Shown here: positions 16,435 through 24,229 of the stretch, piece by piece
Layout of the letters: each line of letters opens with the position of its first letter
Position numbering within the stretch: position 1 is the first letter of the stretch
NCBI RefSeq assembly: GCF_005116715.1
Contig: NZ_SWCI01000020.1
Location: 1 to 34,786, forward strand
DNA: 34,786 nucleotides
Direction of reading: 5' to 3'
Source: Ferrimonas sediminicola
Lineage (GTDB): Bacteria; Pseudomonadota; Gammaproteobacteria; Enterobacterales; Shewanellaceae
The notes under the pieces: model-generated
The model's input: the letters and a program-made list of their open reading frames with translations, nothing else
What the model was told of the DNA's origin: nothing
The model's database searches: none
Made by a program: the position numbers and the translations under genes

Positions 16435-16602
16435 TGATGAGATGGACGCCCCTCCGTGAAACGGCGTCGCTATGCGCCAGAATTAGGCTGTTGATCTGCT
16501 TAATTCGCTGAAGGAGCGTCCACTATGAAGATTAAGACGGTTGGTATCGATTTAGCAAAAGACATCTTTCAAGTTTGTGTGCTGCTTGAAGACGGAAACT
16601 GA
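16432..16602 (+). mobile_element. IS110/IS1111-group element, left-end fragment
   Basis: The truncated amidohydrolase gives way to a leader of about 90 bp with the inverted pair GGACGC and GCGTCC (around 16443 and 16515) and then the first codons of an IS110-type transposase at 16525-16602 (MKIKTVGIDLAKDIFQVCVL). IS110 elements carry their structured bridge RNA in such non-coding ends, so this leader may be a remnant of it. The element is cut at about 16600 by other DNA. Confidence 0.65.
16525..16602 (+). pseudogene. IS110-family transposase, N-terminal 25 residues
   Basis: The reading VGIDLAKDIFQV is the conserved first strand of the RuvC-like DEDD domain, including its first aspartate. It stops at 16602 after EDGN. 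The rest of the gene is absent. AAGGAG precedes the start. Confidence 0.8.
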
Positions 16603-16773
16603 CAGGCTTGTACTCTCTCCGATAGATCACTATCACTTCGAGCCTGACGCAGCCATCTACCACCAGGGCCAACAAGCGCCAGCAGTGTATTCCATCCGCA
16701 ACGGCTGCGTGAAGCTATCACTCTTCTCATCAGAAAGCGGAGAGAGAATTGTCCGCTTGCTGGGAACAGGGTC
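16603..16773 (+). pseudogene. CRP/FNR-family regulator, N-terminal fragment
   Basis: The frame reads IDHYHFEPDAAIYHQGQQAP and then VYSIRNGCVKLSLFSSESGERIVRLLGTGS, the beta-roll of a cyclic-nucleotide-binding-type domain as in CRP/FNR regulators. It has no proper start (it joins the IS110 fragment out of frame) and is cut by the IS3 end at 16774. No DNA-binding domain remains. Confidence 0.75.
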
Positions 16774-16791
16774 TGAATAGCCCCTATTTTC

Positions 16792-17625
16792 CTAGACACC
16801 CGATTGGTTAGAAAAATATTGGGCCTCGAACTCTACCGGTGACAAGCCATCATTGGAACCATGTCGGCGCTTCGAATTGTAAAACATCTCGATGTAGTCG
16901 AAGACTTCGCTTCGAGCCTCATCTCGGGTTGAGTAGATCTTCCGCTTGATCCTTTCCCGCTTTAGCAACTGGAAGAAGCTCTCTGCTACCGCGTTGTCGT
17001 GGCAATTGCCTCGGCGACTCATGCTGCAACTCAGGCTGTGCTCCTTGAGAAATCGCTGCCACTCATCACTGGTGAACTGGCTGCCCTGATCGGAGTGCAC
17101 CAGCACTTCGTTTTCTGGCTTGCGGCGCCATACCGCCATCAGCAGTGCATCCGTTGCCAGGTCAGTGGTCATCCTTGGCTTCATTGCCCAGCCGACAACC
17201 TGCCTGGAGAACAGATCGATAACGACAGCCAGATACAGCCACCCCTCATGGGTACGGATGTAGGTAATGTCAGTCACCCATGACTTATTGGGTTCTGACA
17301 CGGTAAATTGGCGATCCAACGTATTCGGAGCCGCTACCTGGGATTTGCCACCGTACATTCCCTTACGACGCTTGTAGCCGGTTTGAGAGCGCAGCCCCTC
17401 ACGTTTCATCAAGCGGGCAACCCGGTTTTTACCACAGCTTTCCCCCAATTCACGCAGGTCAGTGTGGACTTTGCGATAACCATAAACCGTCCCGCTCTCT
17501 AACCAGGATTGCTTAATCAGCCCCAGTAAGCGCTCGTCCTGCTGCTGGCGATCAGACTTGGGCTGTTTCATCCAGGCATAGAAGCCACTGCGGTGAACCT
17601 GCATGGCCCGGCACAGAGGAACCAC
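16792..17625 (-). CDS. IS3-family transposase OrfB (DDE integrase domain)
   Basis: 277 residues with an HTH_21-like N-terminus (RSGFYAWMKQP, YGYRKVHTDLRE) and the rve DDE domain: first D in WVTDITYI, second D in VHSDQGSQFTS, and E in NAVAESFFQLLKRE. In intact IS3 elements OrfB is made as an OrfAB fusion by a -1 frameshift at the end of OrfA. Here IS30 sits near the OrfA end, so the fusion can no longer be made from this copy. OrfB itself appears complete. Confidence 0.88.
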   Translation of the reverse strand: MVPLCRAMQVHRSGFYAWMKQPKSDRQQQDERLLGLIKQSWLESGTVYGYRKVHTDLRELGESCGKNRVARLMKREGLRSQTGYKRRKGMYGGKSQVAAPNTLDRQFTVSEPNKSWVTDITYIRTHEGWLYLAVVIDLFSRQVVGWAMKPRMTTDLATDALLMAVWRRKPENEVLVHSDQGSQFTSDEWQRFLKEHSLSCSMSRRGNCHDNAVAESFFQLLKRERIKRKIYSTRDEARSEVFDYIEMFYNSKRRHGSNDGLSPVEFEAQYFSNQSGV

Positions 17626-17693
17626 ACCATAACGCTCGAGCCGGGACTTTATGAACGCGTACCTTTCCTTGACTCGGCGGCAAAGTACGCTGC

Positions 17694-18914
17694 TGTAGAT
17701 TCAATTGGTCAGTGCAACAACTGTGTTAAAACAGAGGTTAGTGAAGGATCATTGAATGAAGCGTATGTTTTCAGAACAGGAAAGAGAGTTCGTATTCGAC
17801 TCATGGAAGCGCGGTGTTGGCTTCAGCGAGATAGCGCAGCAACTTGATACCAAACCTGGCACGGTGTTCACCATGCTTCGGGATACCGGCGGCATCAAGC
17901 CACCGAAGCGTCGGAGAAAAGCTACCCATTTGACCTTGGCTGAGAGAGAGGAAATTCGAGCAGGACTGTCAGCTAAGCAAAGCCTAAGAGCTATAGCTAA
18001 GGCCTTAGGACGATCGCCATCAACTATATCGCGTGAAGTAAACCGTAATCGCGGAAGTCGTCATTATAAAGCGGTAAGCGCCGATAACCGTGCGTGGCGC
18101 AAAGCCAGGAGACCAAAGCCCTGTTTGCTCGACACCAATTTGGAACTAAAGGAGTTAGTCACGGAAAAGCTAACTCTCAACTGGTCTCCGGAGCAAATAT
18201 CAGGTTGGGTTAAAGAGTCGATGCCCAACCGAGATTCGATGCATATCTCCCATGAGACAATCTACAAAACCATTTACTACCGTAGCCGCTCCGCATTGAG
18301 TCATTTAATGGCAAGTCATCTGCGCCGCTCTCATAGTCTTCGACAAGGCAAGCAGCATTCCCGAAAAAGGCAGCCTGGTAGAATCAATATCATCGATGGG
18401 GTCTCGATCCGTGAGCGACCTAAGCATATTGATAACCGCAAGTCGCTGGGCCACTGGGAAGGGGATCTGATCTCTGGTTCTAAGAATACGCACATCGCTA
18501 CTCTAGTTGACAGAAAATCGCGCTACACAGTCATGCTCAAGCTCAAAGGGAAAGACGCGGACTCAGTGAACAAAGCCTTGATGGCTTACTTCCAGGCCCT
18601 TCCAGCCCAACTGAGGAAGTCACTCACCTGGGATCGAGGAATGGAACTGGCCAAACATGCTGAACTTACTGAGTTGACTGGCATGCCCGTATATTTCTGT
18701 GACGCTCAAAGCCCTTGGCAACGAGGGACAAATGAGAACACAAATAGCTTAATCCGTCAGTACTTCCCTAAGAAGACATGCTTGGGTCAACACTCACAAC
18801 AAAGAATTGACGATGTCGCAGAGCAACTAAACACGAGACCAAGAAAGATATTGGGCTTCAAAACGCCCAAACAGGTAATTGAAATGGATGTTGCGTTGAC
18901 TGGTTGAATCTACA
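17694..18914 (+). mobile_element. IS30-family insertion sequence
   Basis: 1221 bp bounded by inverted ends (TGTAGATTCAA at 17694 and its inverse ending at 18914, with similarity continuing for about 28 bp). It is flanked by the 2-bp direct repeat GC (17692-17693 and 18915-18916), the target duplication expected for IS30. Removing it restores a continuous IS3 OrfA frame (EAAAYFAAESRKGTRS, then stop at 17649). Confidence 0.9.
17756..18907 (+). CDS. IS30-family transposase
   Basis: A 383-residue transposase. The N-terminal half contains helix-turn-helix segments, including LTLAEREEIRAGLSAKQS followed by LGRSPSTISREVNRN, which is the typical IS30 end-binding motif. The DDE core is seen in GHWEGDLI (first D), TWDRGMELAKH (second D) and TNENTNSLIRQYFPKKT (E). 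The gene fills the element and appears intact, so the copy could still be active. Confidence 0.92.
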   Translation: MKRMFSEQEREFVFDSWKRGVGFSEIAQQLDTKPGTVFTMLRDTGGIKPPKRRRKATHLTLAEREEIRAGLSAKQSLRAIAKALGRSPSTISREVNRNRGSRHYKAVSADNRAWRKARRPKPCLLDTNLELKELVTEKLTLNWSPEQISGWVKESMPNRDSMHISHETIYKTIYYRSRSALSHLMASHLRRSHSLRQGKQHSRKRQPGRINIIDGVSIRERPKHIDNRKSLGHWEGDLISGSKNTHIATLVDRKSRYTVMLKLKGKDADSVNKALMAYFQALPAQLRKSLTWDRGMELAKHAELTELTGMPVYFCDAQSPWQRGTNENTNSLIRQYFPKKTCLGQHSQQRIDDVAEQLNTRPRKILGFKTPKQVIEMDVALTG

Positions 18915-19165
18915 GCGGCCTCCTTTAAAATGTCTCGCTCCTCGGTGACCTGCCGAAGCTCTGCACGTAAGCGCCGGATCTCAGCTTGCTGTTCTGACTC
19001 TTCCTTCTGCTGAGGGATGGATTTGCTGTAACGCTTCACCCAGGCGTACAGGCTGTGATGGGAGACCCCCAAGGCATCGGCGACATCTCGGACGCTTCGG
19101 CCACGATCCGTGACCTGTTTGACGGCTTCTTTCTTGAACTCTTCTGGGTAACGCTGGCTGGACAT
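18915..19165 (-). pseudogene. IS3-family transposase OrfA, interrupted by IS30
   Basis: The minus-strand gene starts MSSQRYPEEFKKEAVKQVTD, has the helix-turn-helix (SVRDVADALGVSHHSLYAWVK) and then the leucine-zipper-like segment (RRLRAELRQVTEERDILKEAA), where IS30 cuts it. The remaining codons lie beyond IS30 at 17649-17693. The interrupted frame continues into IS30 for a few extra residues. Confidence 0.88.
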
Positions 19166-19257
19166 AACACCTCCAAATGGGAGCCTTATTGTAAGGCTTT
19201 GGGGTGTCTATGGAAGTGGGGGCTATTCACACCACGAATTCAAAAGTTGGCAGAATC

Positions 19258-19287
19258 AATCTTACATTAGCCCACTAATGTAAGATT
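19258..19287. repeat. Perfect 13-bp inverted repeat upstream of the replication-type genes
   Basis: AATCTTACATTAG and CTAATGTAAGATT are separated by CCCA. The TTACATT core recurs once more about 20 bp downstream (near 19308). It lies 60-90 bp before the first small gene of the DnaT/DnaC-type operon, as expected for an operator or an origin-proximal site. There is no T tract for a terminator. Confidence 0.75.
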
Positions 19288-19348
19288 GGTTTAGTTCATT
19301 AGTGACGTTACATTGGCGGATAGATGTAATGTGGAGCGTTGTCCCTTG

Positions 19349-19549
19349 ATGTTCAGCTGGGTTAGCGCGTTAAGGGACCTGCTGCTGAGCCGCGACGGAC
19401 TTAACCACACCAATGCAAACCTCACAACTGACTTAGCCGTAGCAGAAGCCATCGTTGACGAGTATTTCAACGCTGAAGTGGTTGCAGAGAAAAGCAAGGA
19501 TCAAGTATCTTCCGAAGCCCAAGCGCCCGTCAGCAATAAAGAGGCCTAA
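19349..19549 (+). CDS. Small hypothetical protein upstream of the DnaT-like gene
   Basis: 66 residues if started at the ATG at 19349; the frame is open further upstream to about 19313. It is helical at the start (MFSWVSALRDLLLSRDGLNH) and acidic and polar at the end. It stops 4 bp before the next gene. No family is recognised. A GGAG lies about 12 bp upstream, which is weak support. It could encode a small operon leader protein or regulator. Confidence 0.45.
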   Translation: MFSWVSALRDLLLSRDGLNHTNANLTTDLAVAEAIVDEYFNAEVVAEKSKDQVSSEAQAPVSNKEA

Positions 19550-19553
19550 CTTC

Positions 19554-20225
19554 ATGAACAGGCTTGAGTACCAGATGTTCGATGAGTCACCAGGACTTTC
19601 CAACCTAGCCAGGATGGTTTATGCCTTTGGTCTTCGCCGAATGTCCAACTACGGCAGCATTAAAGCTCTGAATCTGAGCACACTTGCCCAACTGGTATCA
19701 AGGGCCAAGGACGGAGAGACCAAAGAGCCTCCCATCGAAAGACTCATCAGTGCACTAAAGGAGTTAATCGAAGCCAAGATAATCCAGGCATCGTCAACCG
19801 ACGGACACTGGGAAGGGTGCTATGTTGCACTACCCTATCAAATGGAGTTTGATCCCTACCAACATGGGTTTCAGATGCATGCAGACTGGACGCCAGGAGC
19901 TGAACTCGTTGGGTACCTACGCATGCTTGGCATTGGTAATCACGATGAAATCACTCTTGATGAGCTCTACGACTTCACCGTCTATTGGATGGGACGTCAC
20001 GATAGCTTCCATACACAAGATCAGTGGACTAGTAAGCTTGCTCGAAGCATTGCAATGCAAAGACGCAAAGGCCGGGGATTACAACCTTCAAGAGTGCCAG
20101 CAGAACCCAAGCCCCAGGCCTCAACAGCAGCAATGGTTGACAGAACACCAGAACAAACCCAGTCTAATGCGCAGCGCATGAGCGGCCTTGAAAAACTCCA
20201 GGGGAAAAAGAATGGCGAAAATTAA
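19554..20225 (+). CDS. DnaT-like primosomal / phage replication protein
   Basis: A 223-residue protein. The start at 19554 has AGAGG upstream. Residues 1-100 resemble a winged-helix replication-protein N-terminus (LSNLARMVYAFGLRRM...LIEAKII). Residues 108-172 show the DnaT DNA-binding-domain pattern: W112, then ITLDELYDFTVYWMGRHD and HTQDQWTSKLARSI. DnaT-type proteins help load the replicative helicase with DnaC. Here the gene overlaps a DnaC-like ATPase gene (start at 20212), so the pair probably forms a helicase-loading module of the island. No replication initiator is next to it. Location is cytoplasmic. Confidence 0.8.
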   Translation: MNRLEYQMFDESPGLSNLARMVYAFGLRRMSNYGSIKALNLSTLAQLVSRAKDGETKEPPIERLISALKELIEAKIIQASSTDGHWEGCYVALPYQMEFDPYQHGFQMHADWTPGAELVGYLRMLGIGNHDEITLDELYDFTVYWMGRHDSFHTQDQWTSKLARSIAMQRRKGRGLQPSRVPAEPKPQASTAAMVDRTPEQTQSNAQRMSGLEKLQGKKNGEN

Positions 20226-21267
20226 GACACCAGAAGAATTCAGAAAAGAAATGGGTGAGATTCTAAGCAAAGGCCCCAGCTTCCCTAAAGCCAGCAACCC
20301 TGTAGAACAGAGCGTCACTCAAGACCGTAATTCAACTGCAAGAAAGCGCAAATTACCAATTGAAGTCGGCGGAGCGCTCGGCGGCGTAATGAAAAGAATT
20401 CAGGCAGATCTTCGAGCCAAAGGTGTACACATTCCAAACAGAGAAGAGCTTGGCGAACTTGTAAAGGCATCTGATGAACAGTTCCACCAAGACCTGAGAG
20501 TAGAAAACCAAAGAAGGAAGCAGGCTCAAATAGAAGAGCGTATGCGGGCTTCTGACTTGAATCCAGACTGGAACTTCAAGAAAGCAAGTGAAATCGCTTC
20601 TCGCAGCAATGTAGGGGAAGATTTCCGCTTAGGTTTCCAAACTGTTAATAGCATCAAAGAATACTTTGAAGGCGTATCCAACCTCGACAAAGGGCTCGGC
20701 ATCGTCTTCATGGGTGACTATGGCCGGGGCAAGAGCACTTTAGGTGGCGCAATACATGAAATCTTCCTTGACCATGGCAAAACCAGCATCATGGCTCAAT
20801 GGGCTCGTCTCTGTGATAAGGCATATTCTTTCGATGGCGATGAGGTAAACATAGAGCTCAAGAACCACATTGAAACCGTAGACATGCTGATTATCGATGA
20901 AGTGTGTAGCGGCCAGAAGCGACTGTCACCTTTCCAGCAAGACAAGTTGTCCACTTTGATCCGTAGTCGTCAGGCGCAGCGCTTGGCCACAGTTGTAATC
21001 ACGAACCTTGATGCCGAGACGCTCCAAACTGGTATTGGAACCGCTGCCTACGAGGGACTGCTAGAGTACGAACCCTTTGTGCACTTATTCGTCGGCGAGA
21101 CCTTCCGAGATCGAGAATTGCGTGACTTTAATGGCCAACCTATCGAGATCAAAGAGCTGGTGAATAAGCCTCTCACGCCTGCCAAGCTAGTAAAGCCTCA
21201 GGAGCCCCCTGCTGTTGACTGGGCCCCCGGTGACTACCTCACAAAGGCCAAGGATTTTCACAAATAA
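20212..21267 (+). CDS. DnaC-like AAA+ helicase loader ATPase
   Basis: A 351-residue protein with an extended basic N-terminus (1-110) and a DnaC/IstB-type ATPase domain. Walker A is GDYGRGKS at 168-175, Walker B is MLIIDE ending at D229-E230, and a sensor-like VVITNLD follows, as in DnaC. I chose the ATG at 20212 for its GGGGA site; an upstream in-frame start at 20188 is possible. The gene overlaps the DnaT-like gene by 14 bp. DnaC loads DnaB onto single-stranded DNA, so this gene suggests that the island recruits host helicase during replication or mobilisation. The C-terminal tail (about 300-351) is proline-rich. Confidence 0.85.
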   Translation: MAKIKTPEEFRKEMGEILSKGPSFPKASNPVEQSVTQDRNSTARKRKLPIEVGGALGGVMKRIQADLRAKGVHIPNREELGELVKASDEQFHQDLRVENQRRKQAQIEERMRASDLNPDWNFKKASEIASRSNVGEDFRLGFQTVNSIKEYFEGVSNLDKGLGIVFMGDYGRGKSTLGGAIHEIFLDHGKTSIMAQWARLCDKAYSFDGDEVNIELKNHIETVDMLIIDEVCSGQKRLSPFQQDKLSTLIRSRQAQRLATVVITNLDAETLQTGIGTAAYEGLLEYEPFVHLFVGETFRDRELRDFNGQPIEIKELVNKPLTPAKLVKPQEPPAVDWAPGDYLTKAKDFHK

Positions 21268-21283
21268 CACAGGAAACTGATCT

Positions 21284-21321
21284 CTGTACTTCTAGGCAAA
21301 TCATGACCGCTTCTGGCGCCG
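21284..21321 (+). repeat. 38-bp dispersed repeat, copy B
   Basis: This copy matches 5663-5700 in 34 of 38 positions. It additionally forms a dyad with downstream sequence: ATGACCGC (21303-21310) and GCGGTCAT (21324-21331). It lies just after the DnaC-like stop in the non-coding gap 21268-21497. Confidence 0.75.
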
Positions 21322-21460
21322 TTGCGGTCATTGTTCGACAAGCTACAGTATGACACTTTTTTACTCAGGATCGGTTCTCGGTGGGAGAAGGGGCACTGGT
21401 GAGTATGAAACTTCGTTTCGGGAAAGCCCTGAGGACTCAGATCGGGCTCTGCATGGCTGT

Positions 21461-21481
21461 CCAGTATGAGACATTATTACT
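21461..21481 (-). repeat. 21-bp dispersed repeat, copy 3 (inverted)
   Basis: CCAGTATGAGAC and nine further bases form the inverse of the copy at 9127-9147, with one mismatch. It lies 17 bp past the stop of the RecD-like gene, at the border between the recombinase operon and the cargo side. Confidence 0.75.
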
Positions 21482-21497
21482 GTCCTACAGAACACCG

Positions 21498-23702
21498 TTA
21501 AGCCTGTGCTAGACTGTTGCTCTGCGCCTTTTCGAGTCTGTTCATCCTGAAGCCATGAGTAAGCGTTTCACTGCGTGGTAATTTGGCGATCGCACGATTG
21601 AATATATCCATTGAGCCAACGACAAGACATAGATCAATGCTTCTGGAAACAGCGGTGTACATCAGGCTCCGTTCGACCATCGGAGTGTCGGTGATACAAC
21701 AAATAACTGTCACATTGAATTCGCTACCCTGGGACTTGTGGATAGAAATAGCATAAGCCAATTGCACATTTAAGGCCCATAGATCATCAATACTTAACTC
21801 GTGCTCCTCGCCATCAAATATGAAAGTGCCATATATGGCGGAATCCTTTACTGTTATCGTGCTCAACACTCCGGTATTGCCATTAAAGAGCCCATGATCA
21901 TATGAGTTCTCAGTAACAATAACTCTGTCGCCTTCTCGCAGCCAATATTTACCCAAGCGAAGACCGGAGGGTAGTTGTCCCTCCTCGTTGCTCAATTTGG
22001 CATACTGAAGACAACTATTGATTGAGCCAGCGTTATCCGGCATTCGTTCAGTAACATGAGGCGTAATGACCTGCATATTGCCAAGCTTGTCCTGAATCGC
22101 AACCAGAGCCTTACAGAGAGCCTTTTGGTTGCTTTCGCATTTGACTAAGTAAATCCCTTGTCGCTGTCCGTCCCATGCCTCCAGATCAATGTTTTGGCCA
22201 GACCGAATCTTCATCGAAGCGTTCTGCAATAAGTCGTTGCCGGTTCGGTAAACTTTATTCAAATGCGCGGCAGGCACCGAATCCTCGATAACGAGTTCGT
22301 GAAAGAACAATCCCCATCCGACAGGGCTGATTTGCCCGGGGTCGCCGACAAGCAATAAGGAGTAGTTTCCTTGATCTTCTAACGCCGCTAATAAACGGTT
22401 GGCCAGAGATGGGTCAACCATTGAGCTTTCGTCCACAACTATCAAGGGTTCGCCACTGAGATCGAACGTATTTCCCTTCAGCCCTTTAATAAACCCGTGA
22501 ATAGTAAAGGCTCGGCGGTTAACGGACATTTCCGCACGCACTTTAGCTTTCCCTGTAGGTGCTAGAACAAATACCTGCTTTGCAATGCGATCACACAGCT
22601 TACAGATTTCATTTAGCACATAGGTTTTGCCGGTTCCACCGAAACCGGTCAAAACTGAGAGTTTATTTCTCGCTGCCATCCCAACAGCTTCGCGCTGAGT
22701 ATCGTTGAGGTTGTTGTCGACCTGAGCCAATGCCTGTTCAATGCCAGAGCCGAGGATGCTAAATATATCATTCTGAACGTTCTGATTAAGCAATCGTGTC
22801 AGTCTCTGTTCGAGTTGACTTTCAATATATGCAGGCCCAACACACTGTAGATAAAGTGTATTACTTTCATAAAAGCCACATAGTGCACGACACTTAAGTG
22901 CTTCTTCAACTGCCCTCTGGCCGAGATGCTTGGATTTCAGCAAGTTCGCACATTCACAAATCAAGTCTTCCTTGGTTATTGCGGTGTGGCCAGATTTGAG
23001 TCGCAAATACATAATTTGCTCGGCAGCCCCTACAAGACGATTATCATCGTCCTTGGCAAATCCTAGTTTCGACGCCGTCCTTTCAATCGCATTCCAAAAA
23101 GATGTTGAAGGCACAGCAAGTGGTAATAACCCATACGGATTAGCCCTGAGGCGTTCTGCGGCATCCGTTTTACAGACCCTTTTTAGCTTTTGTATTAAAG
23201 CTGGTTCGAAGTCATGTTTATACAGGAACTCGACGAGTGCGATTTCGTTAGTCAATTTCGACCATGCATTCACCAGGTTATCAGCGATAGTTGAAGATAC
23301 AACTTCGGCGATATGGTCAACACGTCCGGCATTTAACATTTCGACTAAGGCAAAGTCTCCAATCTCTGCGAGCAGTTTATTGACTTTGGCTTTTCCCAAA
23401 TGGAACCCACGGAAGTTGGGATGGTTCAGTAATAGCCCACGAATGTACTTCTCGTTCGGCATGTTGCAGAGCATGCATGAGTCGACCTGAAGAAGCTGAC
23501 CATATTTTTCGTCAAGTCGCCCTTTCAGCCCGGTAATCTTCCAAAATTCGCCTTGCACTGGGATTCGGCAAATTACCTTATAGGATGCATGGCAATTATA
23601 GCGTCTACCGGTTTCAACACAGAGTGCATCAAAGATGGCTCCACCTTGAACGCCTGGCCATACATTTCGAATCTTGAAAGTACCACTGACATGGAGTGTC
23701 AT
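21498..23702 (-). CDS. RecD-type superfamily 1B helicase
   Basis: A 734-residue protein. The N-terminal 320 residues have an OB-like start and helical repeats as in RecD2 helicases (ANPYGLLPLAVPS). The motor has Walker A GFGGTGKT (353-360), D424-E425 in VVDESS, motif III GDPGQISP (453-460) and, near the C-terminus, AYAISIHKSQGSEF and LMYTAVSRS, the UvrD-like helicase motifs V and VI. RecD-type enzymes unwind DNA 5' to 3'. The gene overlaps the previous one by ATGA and is the last of five coupled genes headed by the recombinases, so it probably acts on element DNA during excision, transfer or replication. RecBCD partners are absent. Confidence 0.88.
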   Translation of the reverse strand: MTLHVSGTFKIRNVWPGVQGGAIFDALCVETGRRYNCHASYKVICRIPVQGEFWKITGLKGRLDEKYGQLLQVDSCMLCNMPNEKYIRGLLLNHPNFRGFHLGKAKVNKLLAEIGDFALVEMLNAGRVDHIAEVVSSTIADNLVNAWSKLTNEIALVEFLYKHDFEPALIQKLKRVCKTDAAERLRANPYGLLPLAVPSTSFWNAIERTASKLGFAKDDDNRLVGAAEQIMYLRLKSGHTAITKEDLICECANLLKSKHLGQRAVEEALKCRALCGFYESNTLYLQCVGPAYIESQLEQRLTRLLNQNVQNDIFSILGSGIEQALAQVDNNLNDTQREAVGMAARNKLSVLTGFGGTGKTYVLNEICKLCDRIAKQVFVLAPTGKAKVRAEMSVNRRAFTIHGFIKGLKGNTFDLSGEPLIVVDESSMVDPSLANRLLAALEDQGNYSLLLVGDPGQISPVGWGLFFHELVIEDSVPAAHLNKVYRTGNDLLQNASMKIRSGQNIDLEAWDGQRQGIYLVKCESNQKALCKALVAIQDKLGNMQVITPHVTERMPDNAGSINSCLQYAKLSNEEGQLPSGLRLGKYWLREGDRVIVTENSYDHGLFNGNTGVLSTITVKDSAIYGTFIFDGEEHELSIDDLWALNVQLAYAISIHKSQGSEFNVTVICCITDTPMVERSLMYTAVSRSIDLCLVVGSMDIFNRAIAKLPRSETLTHGFRMNRLEKAQSNSLAQA

Positions 23703-24229
23703 AGGAATATCCTTCCACCAGTTTCAAGCATCATGTCAAATGACGCCTGCTGCTCTTCGCCTTTTATCTCGGCCAGTCTCAACCGAGACTTCAAGTCTTT
23801 TATCTGCTTCCTGAGCTCTTCAACCTCTTTTGTTTTTGCTTCGAGCTCCGTTTGCAGACGACTTGCAGTTGCACTACTTGCTTTCTCTTTAGCGGCGAGA
23901 GTTTCATTTGCGTCTTTAGATACAGATGCGCCGACACCAATGTTCTTTACATCGGTATCAAACTGCTGAGCAACGGCATTCGTGTCCTTATAAAGGATGT
24001 CTCGTCCGAAATTGCAGATGTCCGATATCCGCTTTCGGTTCACCTCTCCTTGGCGGTTGGACGGAAACTGTAGGTCATTGGATTTCAGCCATGCTACATA
24101 CTTATTGTAGTTACGCATATTTATTTCCCCTTTCTCGTTCGGGGAAATGCGTCGACCATCGAGTTGGTTATTAATTACCAACTCGATACCAAGCACATCT
24201 TGCAGCTTACGGATATCGTTGGAACTCAT
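23699..24229 (-). CDS. Coiled-coil protein of the recombinase operon, unknown function
   Basis: A 176-residue protein starting MSSNDIRKL at 24229 (overlapping the preceding TGA as ATGA). Residues 1-75 are compact and basic (SNRQGEVNRKRISDICNFG), possibly a DNA-binding domain. Residues 105-165 form a heptad-rich coiled coil (LQTELEAKTKEVEELRKQI, DLKSRLRLAEIKG). The stop overlaps the RecD start. The layout recalls KfrA-like DNA-binding coiled-coil proteins but the sequence is not clearly of that family. Its fixed place between the trio and the helicase suggests an accessory role in recombination or element maintenance. Confidence 0.7.
   Translation of the reverse strand: MSSNDIRKLQDVLGIELVINNQLDGRRISPNEKGEINMRNYNKYVAWLKSNDLQFPSNRQGEVNRKRISDICNFGRDILYKDTNAVAQQFDTDVKNIGVGASVSKDANETLAAKEKASSATASRLQTELEAKTKEVEELRKQIKDLKSRLRLAEIKGEEQQASFDMMLETGGRIFL

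Larger units (their letters stand above)
16774..19229 (-). mobile_element. IS3-family element interrupted by an IS30 element
   Basis: Imperfect terminal repeats begin TGAATAGCCCC at both ends (16774 inward, and 19229 inward on the other strand) and share a TAGACACCC block. Without the IS30 insertion the element is about 1.23 kb, normal for IS3. OrfA and OrfB run on the minus strand. The flanks (GTC before, CAC after) are not a target duplication, which suggests that a deletion next to the IS joined unrelated sequences. Confidence 0.85.
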
